In this document: piece by piece, positions 25,589 to 40,500 of the stretch
Layout: the number at the start of each line of letters is the position of its first letter
How positions within the stretch are numbered: position 1 is the stretch's first letter
Assembly: GCA_003342895.1 (NCBI GenBank)
Contig: PTFA01000029.1
Coordinates: forward strand, 1,252,666-1,316,665
DNA from: Casuarius casuarius
Taxonomy: Eukaryota; Chordata; Aves; Casuariiformes; Casuariidae
Length of the DNA: 64,000 bases
Direction: 5' to 3'
Notes under the pieces: generated by a model
Databases searched by the model: none
The model's input: only the letters and a program-made list of their open reading frames with translations
What the model was told of the DNA's origin: nothing
Translations under genes and position numbers: made by a program

Positions 25589-28500
25589 CTGTAGGTAGAA
25601 ACATGAATAAATCCTGCCATTCTATGCACCAGGACATGCAAATACTTACTTGTGGGAAGTAAGAATATGCTACCAAAAATAATTAAAATCCAACTTAAAT
25701 TTTAATTCTTCTGACATTGATGAGAAAATTCTGGCTCCAATGATTTATTATTTCAGAACACTACCAGACTTGAGTTTGAAATATACTTTAAACTGGTTTA
25801 TAGCCCCCAAAGCAGCAGTTGGCTTTCCCAAACTAATATTGCCTGACAGTGTGCATTATTACTCACATAGTTAGAAGACCATATGGAGTATAGCAGTGTG
25901 CACACTTACTACTTGTAGGGGATTCTTGCCATCATAGCCAGTTTGCTCCAGGTCTGCACCAGCTTGGCACCAGGCGTACAGCCCATCCACATCACCTTTA
26001 GCTGCAAGGCTGGAAAAAGAACAGTGACATTGACTCTAAATTTTTAAGTCCATTTCACTGTACTACTGTGTCCTGCCAGTTAGCTCGGCAGCTTAGGAAA
26101 CACTGAACCAGAAGAGGCTCAACATGGCTGCTGGGATAGGGAGGTAAGTAAAGGAACACTATTACAACAGCTTTGAATAGCTGAGCAAGCAACGCAGCTT
26201 GATGAATCAGTTCCTTAAATTAATAGGGATGTGCTATAAGTACTTACAACAGGCTAGTTTCACACAGTGGGTGTGACTATGACCGAAGGGGAAAAAAAGT
26301 CACGCAGTTTCATATTTCACAACACAATATTTATCTCATGAAATGAGTTGGGGGGAGGACATTATAACTGAATCAGTGAGAGCACAAGTAGATGTGCTAG
26401 CAATCAGTGTGCCTATTTTAAAACCACTAAAAAAAAAAAACTTAACAAGTTTGCATAACTATGTTCACTATTAGAAGTTGTGGTAGCACATTTATGTGTT
26501 ATCATTTGGATAGTAACATGACTACTTTTTTTGAGTTTTATAGGGTAATTTGTAAGACTTAAATGGACAGCAAGAAAAAAAAACTTATTAAAGATTGCCT
26601 CTATCTGCCATATATAACAAACAGTAGAAAGGATCCAAATTAATCACATACAAATAAATGAGTTAAACTTTACAGAGAAATGTACACCAGAATGTTTCTT
26701 TGCACATCTGCTGGTAGTCTCATCCATAGTATTTAAGGTTCATTTTACTTTTTTTTGGTTAGAGAAGGGCTAACAGTCTGTACATAAGCTAAAGCATGAC
26801 TGTACCAAGTCTGTAGACAGGCTGAACTGACAGCAAGGCGGCAAGGACTGCTTTCAGCTGTCTCGAGATACTAGCGTCGGTCAGGTTGCAGAACTAGCCG
26901 TTGCTACTCGCTGCGTACTTGTTTGCTGTGCAGCAGAACTACCCTGATAATAATCAAGGGAGGCTGGAGCTCATCACGAGCGGGAAACCCCTCCAAACTT
27001 ACTTAGTCAGTACACAGTTTGCTGCCCTAAATAGTGCTGCCTGTGCAGGAGTGGCACGCTGCTGACAGCAGGGATTGAGGGTGGTGAAAGGCTCCTGCCT
27101 CCAAGCTGAGCAGACCTGGTGGAGAGCGGAGAAGGTGGGAAGAGGTAAGGGGCAGGCAGTCAGGTAAGCTTATGGGAGAAACCCTGACAGCAAGTCTGCC
27201 ACGTTCATTTCTCTGCTAGACTGAAATCACTTCTGCTGTTGATTAAATCTCTTAAGTACCTGAAAAAATGTTTTCAGGGGAGTGGAGGCCTCTAATTGCA
27301 GCAGCCTGAGGAGAAAGTCAGAGGCACTTTTGCTTTTAGCAGTCCTAGAGGTTGGGCAGGAAACGGGAGAGAAAACGGTCTCTGTATTCCCCCACGCAAC
27401 CCTACGAAGTGCAAGGCTGGACAGGAGACCAAGAGCTGGGGCCTTTGGGGGACAGGGAGATGGCAGTAGGGTGTTAGCGAGGTTTAACAGAAGATCAGTC
27501 TGCCATCACGAAAAGAAGGCTCAAGAAATCGTTAATGAAAACTGCCATCACAAGGAAGGCCCCTGGGAAGTGATAAAGAAATAGAGGAAGGGAAAGGAGG
27601 TTGCACAGGAGCTCAGTAGGAAGTCCTCAAGGAAACTGCAGGAAAAAGAGTAAGAATTAGCAAAGCAGAGAAGACACTGCTTAGCAGCCACTTCTGGAAT
27701 ACAAGAATTGCTTTTATCTACAGAAATAACTCTCCTGCTGTCCACAGCAAAATGTACTGGAATTAAGGAAGAAACAAACAAAAAGCCTAGCAAGCGAGAG
27801 TTAAAAGCTTTTCAAACACTGGACAGGAAAGCACCGTATTTGCCAAACAAACTCATCATTCAGGCACGTGCAAAGTGGAAACCACTTTGGGCAAAGACCA
27901 GCACATTTAGAAATACTACCAACCTACCCGCCTGGGGCAATGCAGCTAGCATCGCTGTAAGCAACAAACAAGGGCTACTGCATTTATTTGAAAATTAACT
28001 GCCTAATAGCACCTGTTCAGAAAGAGCAATTTAACTCGTATTGCCAGAGGTCAAAACTGCAAAGTGGTCTCCTTCCATGATATTAGAGCAATCCGAATAT
28101 GTGGAAATATCTTCAATTTTGCAGCAGCCATTTATAGATCAAGTTAAAAATGCATTCTACAGGGACTGTGATCCAGAGAACAGAAAAATATGTAGCTTGC
28201 GAGAAAATTTAGATTTAACTCTAAATAGAAGATACCTACTGTTCACTAAGTTGATTATAATTAAGAACAGCACAAAACGTTTTCTTCAATTCCACATCTC
28301 CTTAGCTAAGCCAGAGGCATTTGTATTTCCTTCACATGCTATCAGTGTACTTCATATACTCAAATACTACGTAGGACTTTTCAACACACACTATAGGGAG
28401 TTTTGCGTTGTATCTTTCTCAAAGATATTTATGCGATTCTAACTACAGTGCAATCCAGCAATTCTAACTGCACGTGCAGCCTGTAAGCAGCAAGTTCATC

Positions 28501-31500
28501 ATTTTCTTATCAAGAAATGGAATAAAAATAACTTCAATATACACTTATCAGAATATTTTAAAACTGCTTTGTTGACAGACAGCTGCTCACCACATTTTGC
28601 TAAACTCTGACTGACACCTCATACAGCAAATAATCTCATGTATGCTGCCTATCAGTGACTCTTCCATTTAGAAAAAATGATCACGTACCCATTACACAGT
28701 TCCAGCATGGCTAATACAGCCACAACGATGACCGAAGAGTTAAGGTATCAAGAACAGTGATAATACAATAATGCTCTCTTATTTGTGCCTCCTGCCAAAC
28801 TAGTAACAAGCAAACTCAGTTACAGGAGCTGCACTTTAAAGGGTACTTTTTTACTCTTAAAACATATCAAAAAGAGAGTGGAGCTGGTTGGGTTTCGGAG
28901 GGTTTAGAATGACAAGAGCCGATGCAATTCTAGATCTCGGCAGGAGTGACTGCAGCTCCCTCCATCCTGCCTCCTCAGGTACCAGACACTCATCTTTCCC
29001 AGAGGCACACAGCTCTGCTTTTTTTGGCACTTCTGCTTTTTCAGTGTTTATAAAAAGTGACCAGGAAATACTTCTTTTTTTTTTTTTTTAAGCTGTATCA
29101 TCATCCTTACAGAGTAGAAAATCTTTCCCTTTTTTTTTTTTTTTTGATGAAAATCCTAAGAAGACAAGTTAAGAGTCCAGCGCAAGGCATGGGCTGTTCT
29201 ATCTGGAACACATTTGGGAGTACTGTTTTTAGCCAGTATCTCCATGTCTCTCACAGTCAAGACAATCAGATTTCTTTGAAAGACAACAGGTATTAGAAGC
29301 TTTTTCCCAATTCTTTCAGAGATGTATTTATCCCTCCTTCATCAGCCCCCACAGAATCACAGAGCAGTTGAGGTTGGAGGGGCCCTCTAGAGATCCTCTA
29401 ATCCAACCCTCCTGCTCAAGCAGGGTCACCTAGAGCAGGCTGCCCAAGACCGAGTCCAGTTAGGTTTTGAATATCTCCAAGGATGGAGACTCCGCAACGT
29501 CTCTGGGCAACCTGTTCCAGTGCTCAGTCACCCTCACAGTAAAAAAGTTTTTCCTTAGATTCAGATGGAACAAACATCTTATTCCAAAAGCTGCTAATTG
29601 TGAAAGACTGCATCCTTGCAAATTATATCATTTTATGAAATTCAAGTATATGAAAGACAAAGCTGGTTTGGTTTTATGTCCCTATTTAACTTTGTGAAGT
29701 ACAGACTTGAACAGAGTATCTCAATTTTAGACAACCCTTTTTCCTTTAAAAAAAAACACAAAAAGCAACTGTTTGTCTACTCTGGAACTTGACAAGCCTT
29801 TAGGATAAGACTGAATTTCCCTATTTGTCTAGTCACGACTTGGTTCTGCAGAAAGATGACAACACTACTGCAGTATGAGAAGAGAGTCTGACATTTTTAA
29901 CAGATTACTGGTATTAAGATATTTCAGTTCAAAACAAAGCCATGAACCAGATACCAAACATCTACAAAGTGATTCTAAAAACCAGACTAACATGTCTCAC
30001 TAAACCCCAGAAAGCTGAGGAGACAGTATTAGAGCAAAAAACAATCACTGTCTATGTCCATTCATGAAAGCCAGTTTATTTGATGTTAGGTAAGCAACAA
30101 GGCGAAAAAATTTGACTATAGCTCCTAATTCACAGAGAACTGTATGGGAGGGAAAAATCAAGTTAGCTAAGTATAGCAATGTAGAGCTTATCAGAAAGCA
30201 AGCAGCTTTGTCATTTGAAATCTCAAGAAGTTGCCATATTGCCCTGCTGACAAATTCAGAGTGGTAAAACTTGCAACTTAAGGTACATTCCAAGGTGGAA
30301 GGGAGATACAGGAAAATAGTTCAAATTAGACAGAGGGGAGATGTTATAAACAGCTCGTTCTATGAGCAGCTTGACCAGGTGAACATGTTCTCTACCATGA
30401 AAATGCCAGTGCCAGCTAAGAGAAGGCTTAAAAGAAAGAGGTAAAAAGTAGGAGAGAGAGAAAAAGGGAGTAAGCCTGAGCATCCTGGAAGGAGGAGTGC
30501 ATCGGTCAAGTCATCTGAAGATACTCCACAATAAGTATTTGAGACATTCTGGCAGAAGGACAGACACCAGTACCTCAGATGTAATCATTTTTAGGCATGT
30601 GGGTAACGTTCTGTGGGAAAAGTCCACTTTGGGGCAAAAGGCTATGCAAGGCTGTCTAAAACCATGGGAGGAAAGTGCCTCAGCTGTGCAGGAGGAGCCT
30701 GTGAAAGAGCCAGCATTCACTGAGTCCTGATGCTTTAGTGCTTTCTTGAAGCTTGACCATGAAGCATGACCATTTCAGGCTGTCCGCATCCCTGGCACAA
30801 GCTTTTTTATTTGTGATTTCTGTTACTGGGCATGCCTCTGGCCATGGCATGGACAGGTAAGGTACAGGTACTACCCCAACTTCTGGCTCCCTGGGAAGAG
30901 CCACTGGCCTGCTCCCTGGTCTGCACATGGCATGGGAGATTCTCTTCCCCTCCCACCCCGAATCCTCAATTCCACGCCGAGTCCTCCTTCAGCCTGTGAG
31001 CACGCGTGTGCTCCGCCCTCTGTGTGGGAAGATTTACATTGATTTTATATTAAACTTATTACCATTAATACAAGTTCAAAATATCTCAAAACCTCAAATG
31101 TTTGCTCTCAAAATATCAGCTTTGATCAACAGAGATCACGCAATAGGGATCCGGTGCGTACAATGTTGCCTAAAATGCTTTAACAAACTGCATCAGAACA
31201 ACTTTTTGTTTAAACCCCCTTGTTTTCTTTTTGGACGTACTACTACTATCAGGTCAGCTAGCCAAACAGGTTCTGCACATGGCAAGAGGTCTAAGTAAGA
31301 GGCCAATTTATTTGCAGAGGAATGTAATTCCTCCACTATTTCTGCCACTCCTCTAATCTTCTTGACAGATGGAAACAATGCAAACTAAGAATTTAGTTGT
31401 CCTATCACTTGTGGTACTCCTGGAAGCAAACTTCATGATAAAAGTTACTATCCAGTCTATGCCAGGATTACTGAAAGGTTAGAGTCCAGTCCCTACACAG

Positions 31501-34500
31501 AATGCTCATAAAAAACAACTTTAGTCACTTTAGGAGATACATAAAACCTTTTCACAATTTTCAGAGTAACCTGTTATGCAGGACCAGTACTGGAAAAAAT
31601 AAAAATAAGTCTCTATTTTTTTCCCCCAATATATATTTATATCATTAAAACACCTTATCTAAGAGCAACTATATGGAAAATCTGCTTCAATAGAGGATAA
31701 TACTCTCTTAAGATAAAACATAGAAATTGGTGAGTGTTTGTTCAAAAGTTTCAGAGTTAAACATATTTGTGTATTTGATTTAGTTATTTTTGAGAAAAAT
31801 GGATTTTAATAAAATAAAAATCCTAAAAATTATGCAGCATGTGTAGCTTTATTCTCAAATAGAGATACTATTAAAACAGACCTTGCTCAAAAGCCTTCCT
31901 CCCCCAAGTGAAAGTGCTTGGGAAAAAGGAGCATATTTGCTTCCAGCTCACTCATACCCACAGTACTCCCTGCTTTAGAGCTCTTCTGAGTCACTGCTGC
32001 TCTGGCACAGAGTTGATTCTTAATTTCATCATTTCACTTGCTTCCTCATTACTAGTCACACATCATATGCCAGGGACCCAACTGTTCCTTGGTAGCTATT
32101 TACGGAGTTTTCCATTCTGAGAGTTTCTTTTGAAAAAAATCATTCCCCTCCATCCCAATTTTATGGCCGATAACTTATTATCACATTTACCCGCAGAGTA
32201 TTGTTCCAATGTTCTCCAAGTCATGGCTTGAGAGGTGAGCTCCAGTTTCTCGTAGTAAGTTAATCACTTCTATGCGCCTTTATGAAAAGGATAGAAAAAA
32301 CAGAGTGTTTTGACCTGTAGGTTTTTTTCCTAAATCCAGCATTATTCACATGTACAAACAGTTAGTGAAAGTTCTCATACAGATATCCTCCACCATCACC
32401 ATAAACAGAACAGGAGTGTTTTCCAAGGTGACAGGTGTAGCAAGAGGATTTGCCCTCCTTATTAAAAAAAAAAATCATTCACATGCTCAGTTCATGAAAG
32501 TGTTTTATTCAGCTCCAAAACTGAAAGGGATGTGTCCCTTTCTTTTCAAAGAATTCTTATTTTCCTTTCTGTAGCCCCAGATTAATATAACACTTGAAAT
32601 ATTAGTGACAGAAGCACAGACAAATAGCACTATTCCTGTATTTTGCAGAACACAAGACCATATGCATTAGTCTCTTAATTGTCTGTCTTGCCAGGTAAGC
32701 ATTGAATCTTTATGCTAAAGCAGAAGCTGATCATGTTTTTAAGGCTTCAAAACTGTGCTAAGCATTCTTATGAGCCTCCCCCAGAAGCACATATTTTCCT
32801 AACCCTCCCCTCCCACGAATACCTTTATTATTTACTTCCACCTGGAGTCTTTAGGAGGTCTGCCTTGTCCTTTCCTTTCAGTTAAAGGGAAAATTAGGTA
32901 TTTAAGCACTACCAGCCAACTCCTATTTCTTAGTCACCAGCTTGAGGTGGTTTATGGAAAAGGCCATGTTAAAGTCTCTAAAGGTACTGTAAGCGGGTGA
33001 AAAACTATGAGATAGATGAAATATCTGCAATATATCTTTTTCAAAAAGTGACCTAGTGAAAGGTATAGAACTAGTTTCCAAAAGGAGGTAATGGTGTTTT
33101 CCTCTGCTAAACATATGATCTAGTTCACAAATCTAAAAGCAGAACTTTTCTCCAGAAAAAGCATAATGACACTAGTAGTTCAAGAATACGTCCATAGTTC
33201 CTCTTTCAAGTTAGTTGCATATTTTGCAGATACCATAATACTTCAAAATGAAGACTTAGGCATATCACCATCACAGAAAATATGTGGGGTTTCCCAATGC
33301 ATTATCTAAAAACTCATCTGAATTAATTCAAAATAAAATATAAGTTCACATACATGTTCAGCTTCATCACCTCCACTTTCTTGGAGGTAACCATGTGCCT
33401 TTCCATTTTAGAACCGGACTAAGTGCTTATCTGATCACATCGTTTCTCTTAGGAATCTCCATCTTGAGAATGAAAAGTTACTTTAAAGTTACCCAGCTCA
33501 TGCCCGTGTAAATTTATATATCCCATATAAGATATTAATTTACAAATTTAAAACAAAAACTGTACAGATGCTAGAGGTATCATTTCCCCTTTCCAATCGT
33601 AGGTTATTATTTAACCTACTCAACAGATTTTTTAAATTGCACTTTGTTTCACTTGACAGCAAAAGAAAATCATTCTTTGTTTCATAGCAAAGCATTGCTG
33701 GAACAGCACGCACTGCAAGTTTGTTCAGTTATCTAAAATATTTTCTCAGAAGGGTCCCTTACGACCTGGCAAGTCATCCACAAGCATCTCCTTGAGGCAG
33801 CAAATAATGGCAAGGCTTCCTATTTTTCAGTCTGCAGTGAAGAATGAATGCTACATTTATGAAGTTTAAGTTCAGTGTTAAGCGCAACAGTAATTAGCTG
33901 AAAATGAATCTGATCTAAAATAATTAAAGTAGAACATGTTTATTCACTCAAGCTCCTATTGAGCACAGAACTGAACGTGGATAGTGCCTAAATTCTCTGC
34001 AGTGACTGCCCAAGCCTAGTCCACATTTCCCACCTTACGCTCAAAATCACAGCATGAAACTAGCGCCTTTTTTTTTATTTAGATAAAAGCTATGCTACGG
34101 GACAGCACTAAAAGATAAAAGGCAGCAAAGCACGTAATGTTTTGCGTTGTCTTCCCTCAGTGTGCTCCCCTGAAGAAATCCTCCTTATCTCAGGGTTCTG
34201 GGAAAGAGCCAGGCTTTTCTCTTCCATGACTGTAACTGTTCCCGCCTCACCGGCAGCGAGACTCCCTCCAGAAGGCCCTTCCTGTCCTCCCTGTGCCACG
34301 CACTCACCGCTACTCCAAGTGGGACTCCCTATGCCCTTGTGATACAAACAGATTTTGGGGCATTTATCCCACATGTTTAAATGGAAAAACAAAGTGGTTT
34401 CAAGTGAAAGTTTTAAGGATTGAAACCCAGTGTTTACAATAAGTGTTTACAATATGACATCTAGAAACAGAAGTATACTATCCTGCGGACAATGAATAGT

Positions 34501-37500
34501 TCAAAATCGTGTTTCCCGGTGTGATGGGAAGGAGACGAAGGGTTGCATACCACCGCTCGTTAAGGGAGGGGTACGGGGGAGCTTGTTTAGGGGAGAAAAA
34601 GAATAAGGACAAATAGTAATGCACAGCTTAAAAGTGTTAAATTTAGTACTACGTGAAGAGCAGCTCTGTCCAAGAAAGTAAACAGACCGCCTCTCATGTT
34701 CCCATCACTCAACATGAAAACTATGCAGGAGGAAAGTCACACAGCAGCTTGTTCCTATTTGCATCCAGCAGTATCTGCATTCTAAAGAAACTTAAGCTCT
34801 ATCCAGAGTACCACTTCTTCTATCTTATCCCTACGCATGAGAGCATTATTCATATTTCAAGAGGCTGGCTTTGAATTTTGTGATATTTAGTATGTGTCTC
34901 AGGTGCATGAGAGCTATTTGTCTCTAGAAGCTGTTTCCTTAAGTGTTGCTTTTCTGTGGCTTTAATAAAGCCTCAAAATGACCACAGTTTAGCTGACTTT
35001 CAGATCAGAAGCTCAACTATTTTCTTGAGCCATAAGCTTAGGAACAGTTCAAATGTGATTCCCATTCTAAGGTTACAGCCCATAACCAGCAGCAGAGCAA
35101 CCACGGGATAATCAAAGCTCAAGCTGTAGAGGAAAGGCCAACATCACCGTGATAGTCCTGGGGTGCACAGCTGCTTGCCCACTCCGGTCCCATCTGATAA
35201 GCAAGAGCCGTGAGCAGCTATTGTCACCTGTGAACTACGGCCGGCTCTTCCTTTTCTAAGCTCTCCCACATCTGTTACCTAACTGTGGATATTGGTCAGA
35301 CATATGCTCTAGAAACAATGCTATTTTGCATATGTTGCTTAAGTTAGCCTTCTAATACTACCACTGTCATGTGTCTTCTCTCCGGAGGAAAAAAACAAAT
35401 AGACAAGAAGCATTTCCAGTGTCTTCGCCCTGATAGATTCCATTATTGTTAACACTGAAGATATAAAGCCAGTTTATATCCACTATTTTTAATGGGTCAA
35501 AAGCAAAATATATGGCTTGGTGTAGTCTTCAAATATTCATTGCTGCGATCAAGTCTGAGTTCCAGGTAGAGGCATCAGAACTGCTACCACTTCGTGAGTA
35601 CTCTGAATTTACAGCAATCAAGTGCTGTGCAGTATGATCATCTTAGGCCTTGCTTTGGCAGACACTTACTAAAAGTGAATCAACTTCAAAGGGATGAATC
35701 ACACATGTGAAATTAATACGCAGGTAAGAGTCTGCAGGGTTGGGACCTTAGGGTGTACACCTTCCACCAACTCTCTTTAAAGAAATGCAGGTGTAACATA
35801 TATCCAGACTTGATTGGCTTCATTCTTTTTAATTCTTGCTTCCCTAGCAACTGGACCGGCTTAGTTTTCCTCATTCAATTTTCCATGTGATAGCAGTAGG
35901 AATTTTATACTCAAATACTGTTAAGGACAGGTTTCAGTGTACTTTTGCAGTCAGCAGTGTTTAGATTTTCACTCTACCTTAGATTTCCCTAAGTAATGTA
36001 AATGTAACCTTGCAAAATATCAAGTATTTAAATTCATATTTATGTGGGAGGTAATTTTACTGCCTCTAATCTGATGTTCTCACAGCAGTATACCAGCAAC
36101 TCCCCATTTTCAACCTTTTACCACTGTACTATAAGTAAATGGAAGTGCTTTTACTACATAAAATATACACAATTTTTGTTCAGGACATTTTCCTGCTTAG
36201 AAGAGTTTCTGTTATTAAAAATGTATTATTCTATTGTTTTGAAAATGAATTATCCCTTGAGGGTATTCTAAGTAGTTAAAGGAATGCTACTAATTTTGAT
36301 ATGTCAAGCAACTGGCCTAAATTAACAGTGGTCTGTTTAGGTACATGCATAAAGTGAATGAGACCACAAGCAAATTGCACAGTTACAAATGAAAAAGCGG
36401 AAATGTGGTAGGTTATTTCTTATTTAGAAAGGGACTTCACATCTTACCATCTAAAGAAACACAGGAAGAGTCATTTAAAGTCAAAAAATTTGAAAGACTA
36501 TCATCGATCACGTACGAGACTACAGATCAAATTGCTGCTCTACAAGCTGACAGTGCTATGTCAAGAAGCTTTTAAGAAGAGACATAACTCCTGACCATTT
36601 TTACAAATTATTAAACAGAAAAGAGAAATCAGTTATCATTATACATATTTGCATTCTAGGTTAAAAGGCAAGCCACTGAGAAATGTGACATACAAAACTG
36701 AAAAGAAAGCTATTTTTAAGATAAGTGGATACTGTACTGCAATTATATTCCAATTAAACAAAAATTAATTCTCAGAAAATGGGATTAAGCTGATGCAATA
36801 TTCAGTAAAATTGAGAAAGTTGCAATATTAAACAGTCTAAAGCATTGACTGTTCATTAAGATCAGTTTTCCCCCTTCCCTCTCTGCCACTTAGTACATTG
36901 TATCAGGTTAATCTCTTCACCTTCAGCACACAACTGTTTAATAAACACAATTTAAATATTTTTCTAGCAGAAATCTTTTTAGTGAGTATATAACTATACA
37001 CATATACAGCTCCTGATCTCTACAATTCTCCTTTATGTGCTTATTAGTGTGAAATGCAGCGTGAGCATACAGCAGATCTTAAATACAAATTTATGAGATT
37101 AGTTTTAGGTCAACTCATTCCAACAGTAGAAACAAAAAGAGAAACTGAAAATGGTTAAGGTGCAGTTTCCTTTTACAATGCCCCATACCAAAATGGGTGT
37201 GCAGCTTTAAAGAGCATAAGAGTCATAGTAGGAGTCTAATACAGGAGTGGCAATGCTAAGGAATCCAAACAACAAGCTCATGTGAAATTCCTCAGGCAGT
37301 AGTTGGGTGCGGTAAAAAGGTAGGTGCCTGATTTGCAGGAACATCTAATGGTTATCTAATGCTTTAGCATTTTCTCACATTGGACTAGGGCCACCTCTGT
37401 TCAACTGTGAGGTTATTTGATTTGCTGTTGGGCTTGTTTTTGCTTTAAGACTTTAAGGGCTTGCCACTGAAGGGTTTATATATTCCTAAAATAAAGCAAC

Positions 37501-40500
37501 AACTATAAAGCCATAAGGGACCGTGCTGTAGTATGGCACTAGCACAGTGTGTCCACACAGGACTCCAAGTCTCAAGTTAATAGGGCCTGTTGAGTTTTCT
37601 ACCTCAAGTCTTTGAGATGGGAAAAGCCTTCAAGTTATTCCTGCAACCAATGCATAAACAGGACTGCCAGACCTCCCCAAGAGCTAACTCCAGCTTGACT
37701 GACCAGGTCAACTTGTCAACATTTGAAAGTTGTAGGAATATTTGGGGACAGACACCCACGAAGACTATTGAAATTCTATCGCTCCAAGCTCCTCTTTTGG
37801 AAAAAAGCCTTTCGCCTGCCATGGTACAGACAGAACATGAGATAAGGAGCTGAAAGTGGATCAAAGACACATGAAGAGATTAGGGCATGCAGCTTCTAAC
37901 AAGTTGGAAGACCAACGGCTCTATGAATCCCCAGAGTATAAAAACTAAGCATTTTTGAATTGATCTTTTGTAACGGATGACTTTAATACTCTGTGCCACA
38001 GCCACTCCTTAAGACTACGCAACATGGAAAAGGTCAGCAAAATAGCATGTCCATGCCTACCATTCAAGAATTGTTGACACTCAGAACAACTGGAAGAGGA
38101 AATCCACAAACCAGGCAGAGCCATGCATTCATCTCATATAATTATGAGTGGGTGGAAGAGAAAAATCAAAGAACCAGTCACCCAGCAAGAAACTAGAAGC
38201 AACACAGGTAGAAGGGAAAGATTAAAACAAGCTAGCCTACCGGTGTAGTTTGTGCCAACTGAAACAGTCTTGTCTTGATGAGAAAGGGGAGGGCACAAAG
38301 AAAACAGACAGCCCAGGGTCCTGCACTCTCCCTTCTGACAGTCAAAATGAGTGTTCACTCTGGTTATGTTTTATAAGGAAGCCTCACAGCAAAGAGTGGA
38401 GTGCTGAAGTTACGCACAAAGACTTGGCAGGAAGGCAGCAATAAGTTACCTTAGTGCTAAAATTCTGCATCTGTACAAAGTTGTTTGCTTTCATATGAGA
38501 TTATTAAAAAAAAAATCCTTTAATTTAGGCTAGTCACATCCTTTCAAATGAAGCTGTTTTGTGTTATTTTAATTGCTGTCATTTACATATGATTGCTGAT
38601 ACCAAAACCTACCAACAGGGATGGACTAAAATGCAAACAGATATAAGGTCTATAAACTTTACACAGAGTGGTGTATAAACTACTTTTGTTACCTGAACTG
38701 GATTGCATTTGTCAGTGGGGTAGATCCATATCTGTCTCTAGCATAAACAGTTGCACCAGACATCAACAAATACTCGACTAGTGGTAAATGCCCTTCAGAG
38801 GCTGCAATATGAAGTGGAGTTCGGCCATCGTAGTCTTCGCAGCTCAAGTTTCCACCCTACAAAAGCACAGATCCTTCACATGCTAAAAAGATAACAGCTG
38901 CACATGAAATTGTTGGTACAACAATAGATGCCTACATCACATTTTAATTCAGCCATCGAAATATTAAGCTTGTCAAACCTACTTAAATTTTATCTTGCAG
39001 TGTTGTTTTCAACACCAATAAGATATTTATTCCACCTTCCCATGCCCCCTGCCACACACACACATTATCTCATTACAGCCCCTTCAGTTATGCTGTTTAT
39101 TGCAGTACAACATACAGCAGCTTTGTGCCTATGCAGGCAGTTTGCTACTTTAACTTGTCTTAGTTTATTGTTATTTTCCAGATACATTTTTCCTTTTTCT
39201 AGGCCCATTACCAAAGTCTCAGGAGTAGAGTAAGCCAGGGCAAACAGAAAAAAAAAGAGGTGTAAAAAGCGATACTTGGGAACGACTGTATTTCTTTTCT
39301 TTTCTTTTTCTTTTTTTTTTTTTTAAGTATAATGCCAGCTAGGGCTATGGGGAGAGCCCAAACCCTGATTTAGCACAGAACTGTGTTCTGCTTAAATATA
39401 ATTTTCAAGTTCTTTTTTTAATCATGAAAGATTTACATCCAAAAGGTGGATACTATGAATATACATGAAGAAAGTTAAGTGAAGGAAAGCAGCACAAACC
39501 ATTTTAAAGAGTTCCAAAGTTAGCAGATAAGAACTTGCATATTAATCTACCTGTATTTTCACTGTTCAAAAGAAAATATAACAGCTGAGAACCAGATAGG
39601 GGAAAGAACATACCAGTTTTGAAAGGCAAAGACTGAAGTGCCTGGAAATTAATTGTATTAGTCAAAGCACTTTGATTTTAAGACTTATGTAGCTGTTTCC
39701 CAGTGAGCATGCCTTCCTGCCAGTCATTTACAGCTCTATTTAAAAATTCTTATTTTGTACAAACAATGTTAATTTTACATTACCATTTCTCTTATGGCTC
39801 TTAGAGCATCTATGTCACCCAGTTTAGCTGCAGCACAAGCCAAAGGTGGAATTAATGCATCTCTTATGGCTTCTAACTCCTGAGAAATTAATAAAAATAA
39901 ACACAATATCATTCTTGTCTCTAATGAGATTGATGTCCAAGTTATAAAAACACTGTCCTTATGCTTTCATGTAACATTTCCAAATTATACTTTTGGATAT
40001 TTAAAAATGGTAGCATTTAGTTCTTGGAAGGAAAGAAGTCTCATGTTTATTTTTACATTTTGTAGGTCCCACATCTATGAAGATTTTTATTCCTCCCTTC
40101 CAAGCAACACTCTAATTACCTGATATCTATGTATACCATTTTAGGTGCACATACTAATTGCCATCTCTGGCAAATTTACACAACTGCCAAAATTACACAA
40201 CAGTACAGTAAGAAAAACAGGGCTGGAAGGAGTTGGAAAAGACTATACAGTCCATTCTCCTCAGGACTGGATGAACCTTATCCATGTGATTCCTCAGATA
40301 TTTGTGCAATCAGTAATTCCAAACCTCCACTGACAAATCTCACAGGCCCCTTAAATACTCTCCCATTTCTCTTAAATGCTAAAGAAAAGCCACATGAGTA
40401 TTCATCAGCTACTAAAAATCCCACCTTCCCTGAAACCAAGCCAAGAGGAAATGCTTGCATCTTGCAATGCTCTTCACTGAACAACCAGTATTATATTTTC

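Larger units (their letters stand above)
26010..32190. other. ASPG intron K-L
   Basis: About 6.2 kb. It contains the CR1 copy near 29.4 kb and two long T-runs just before it. The rest is ordinary intron sequence. Confidence 0.65.
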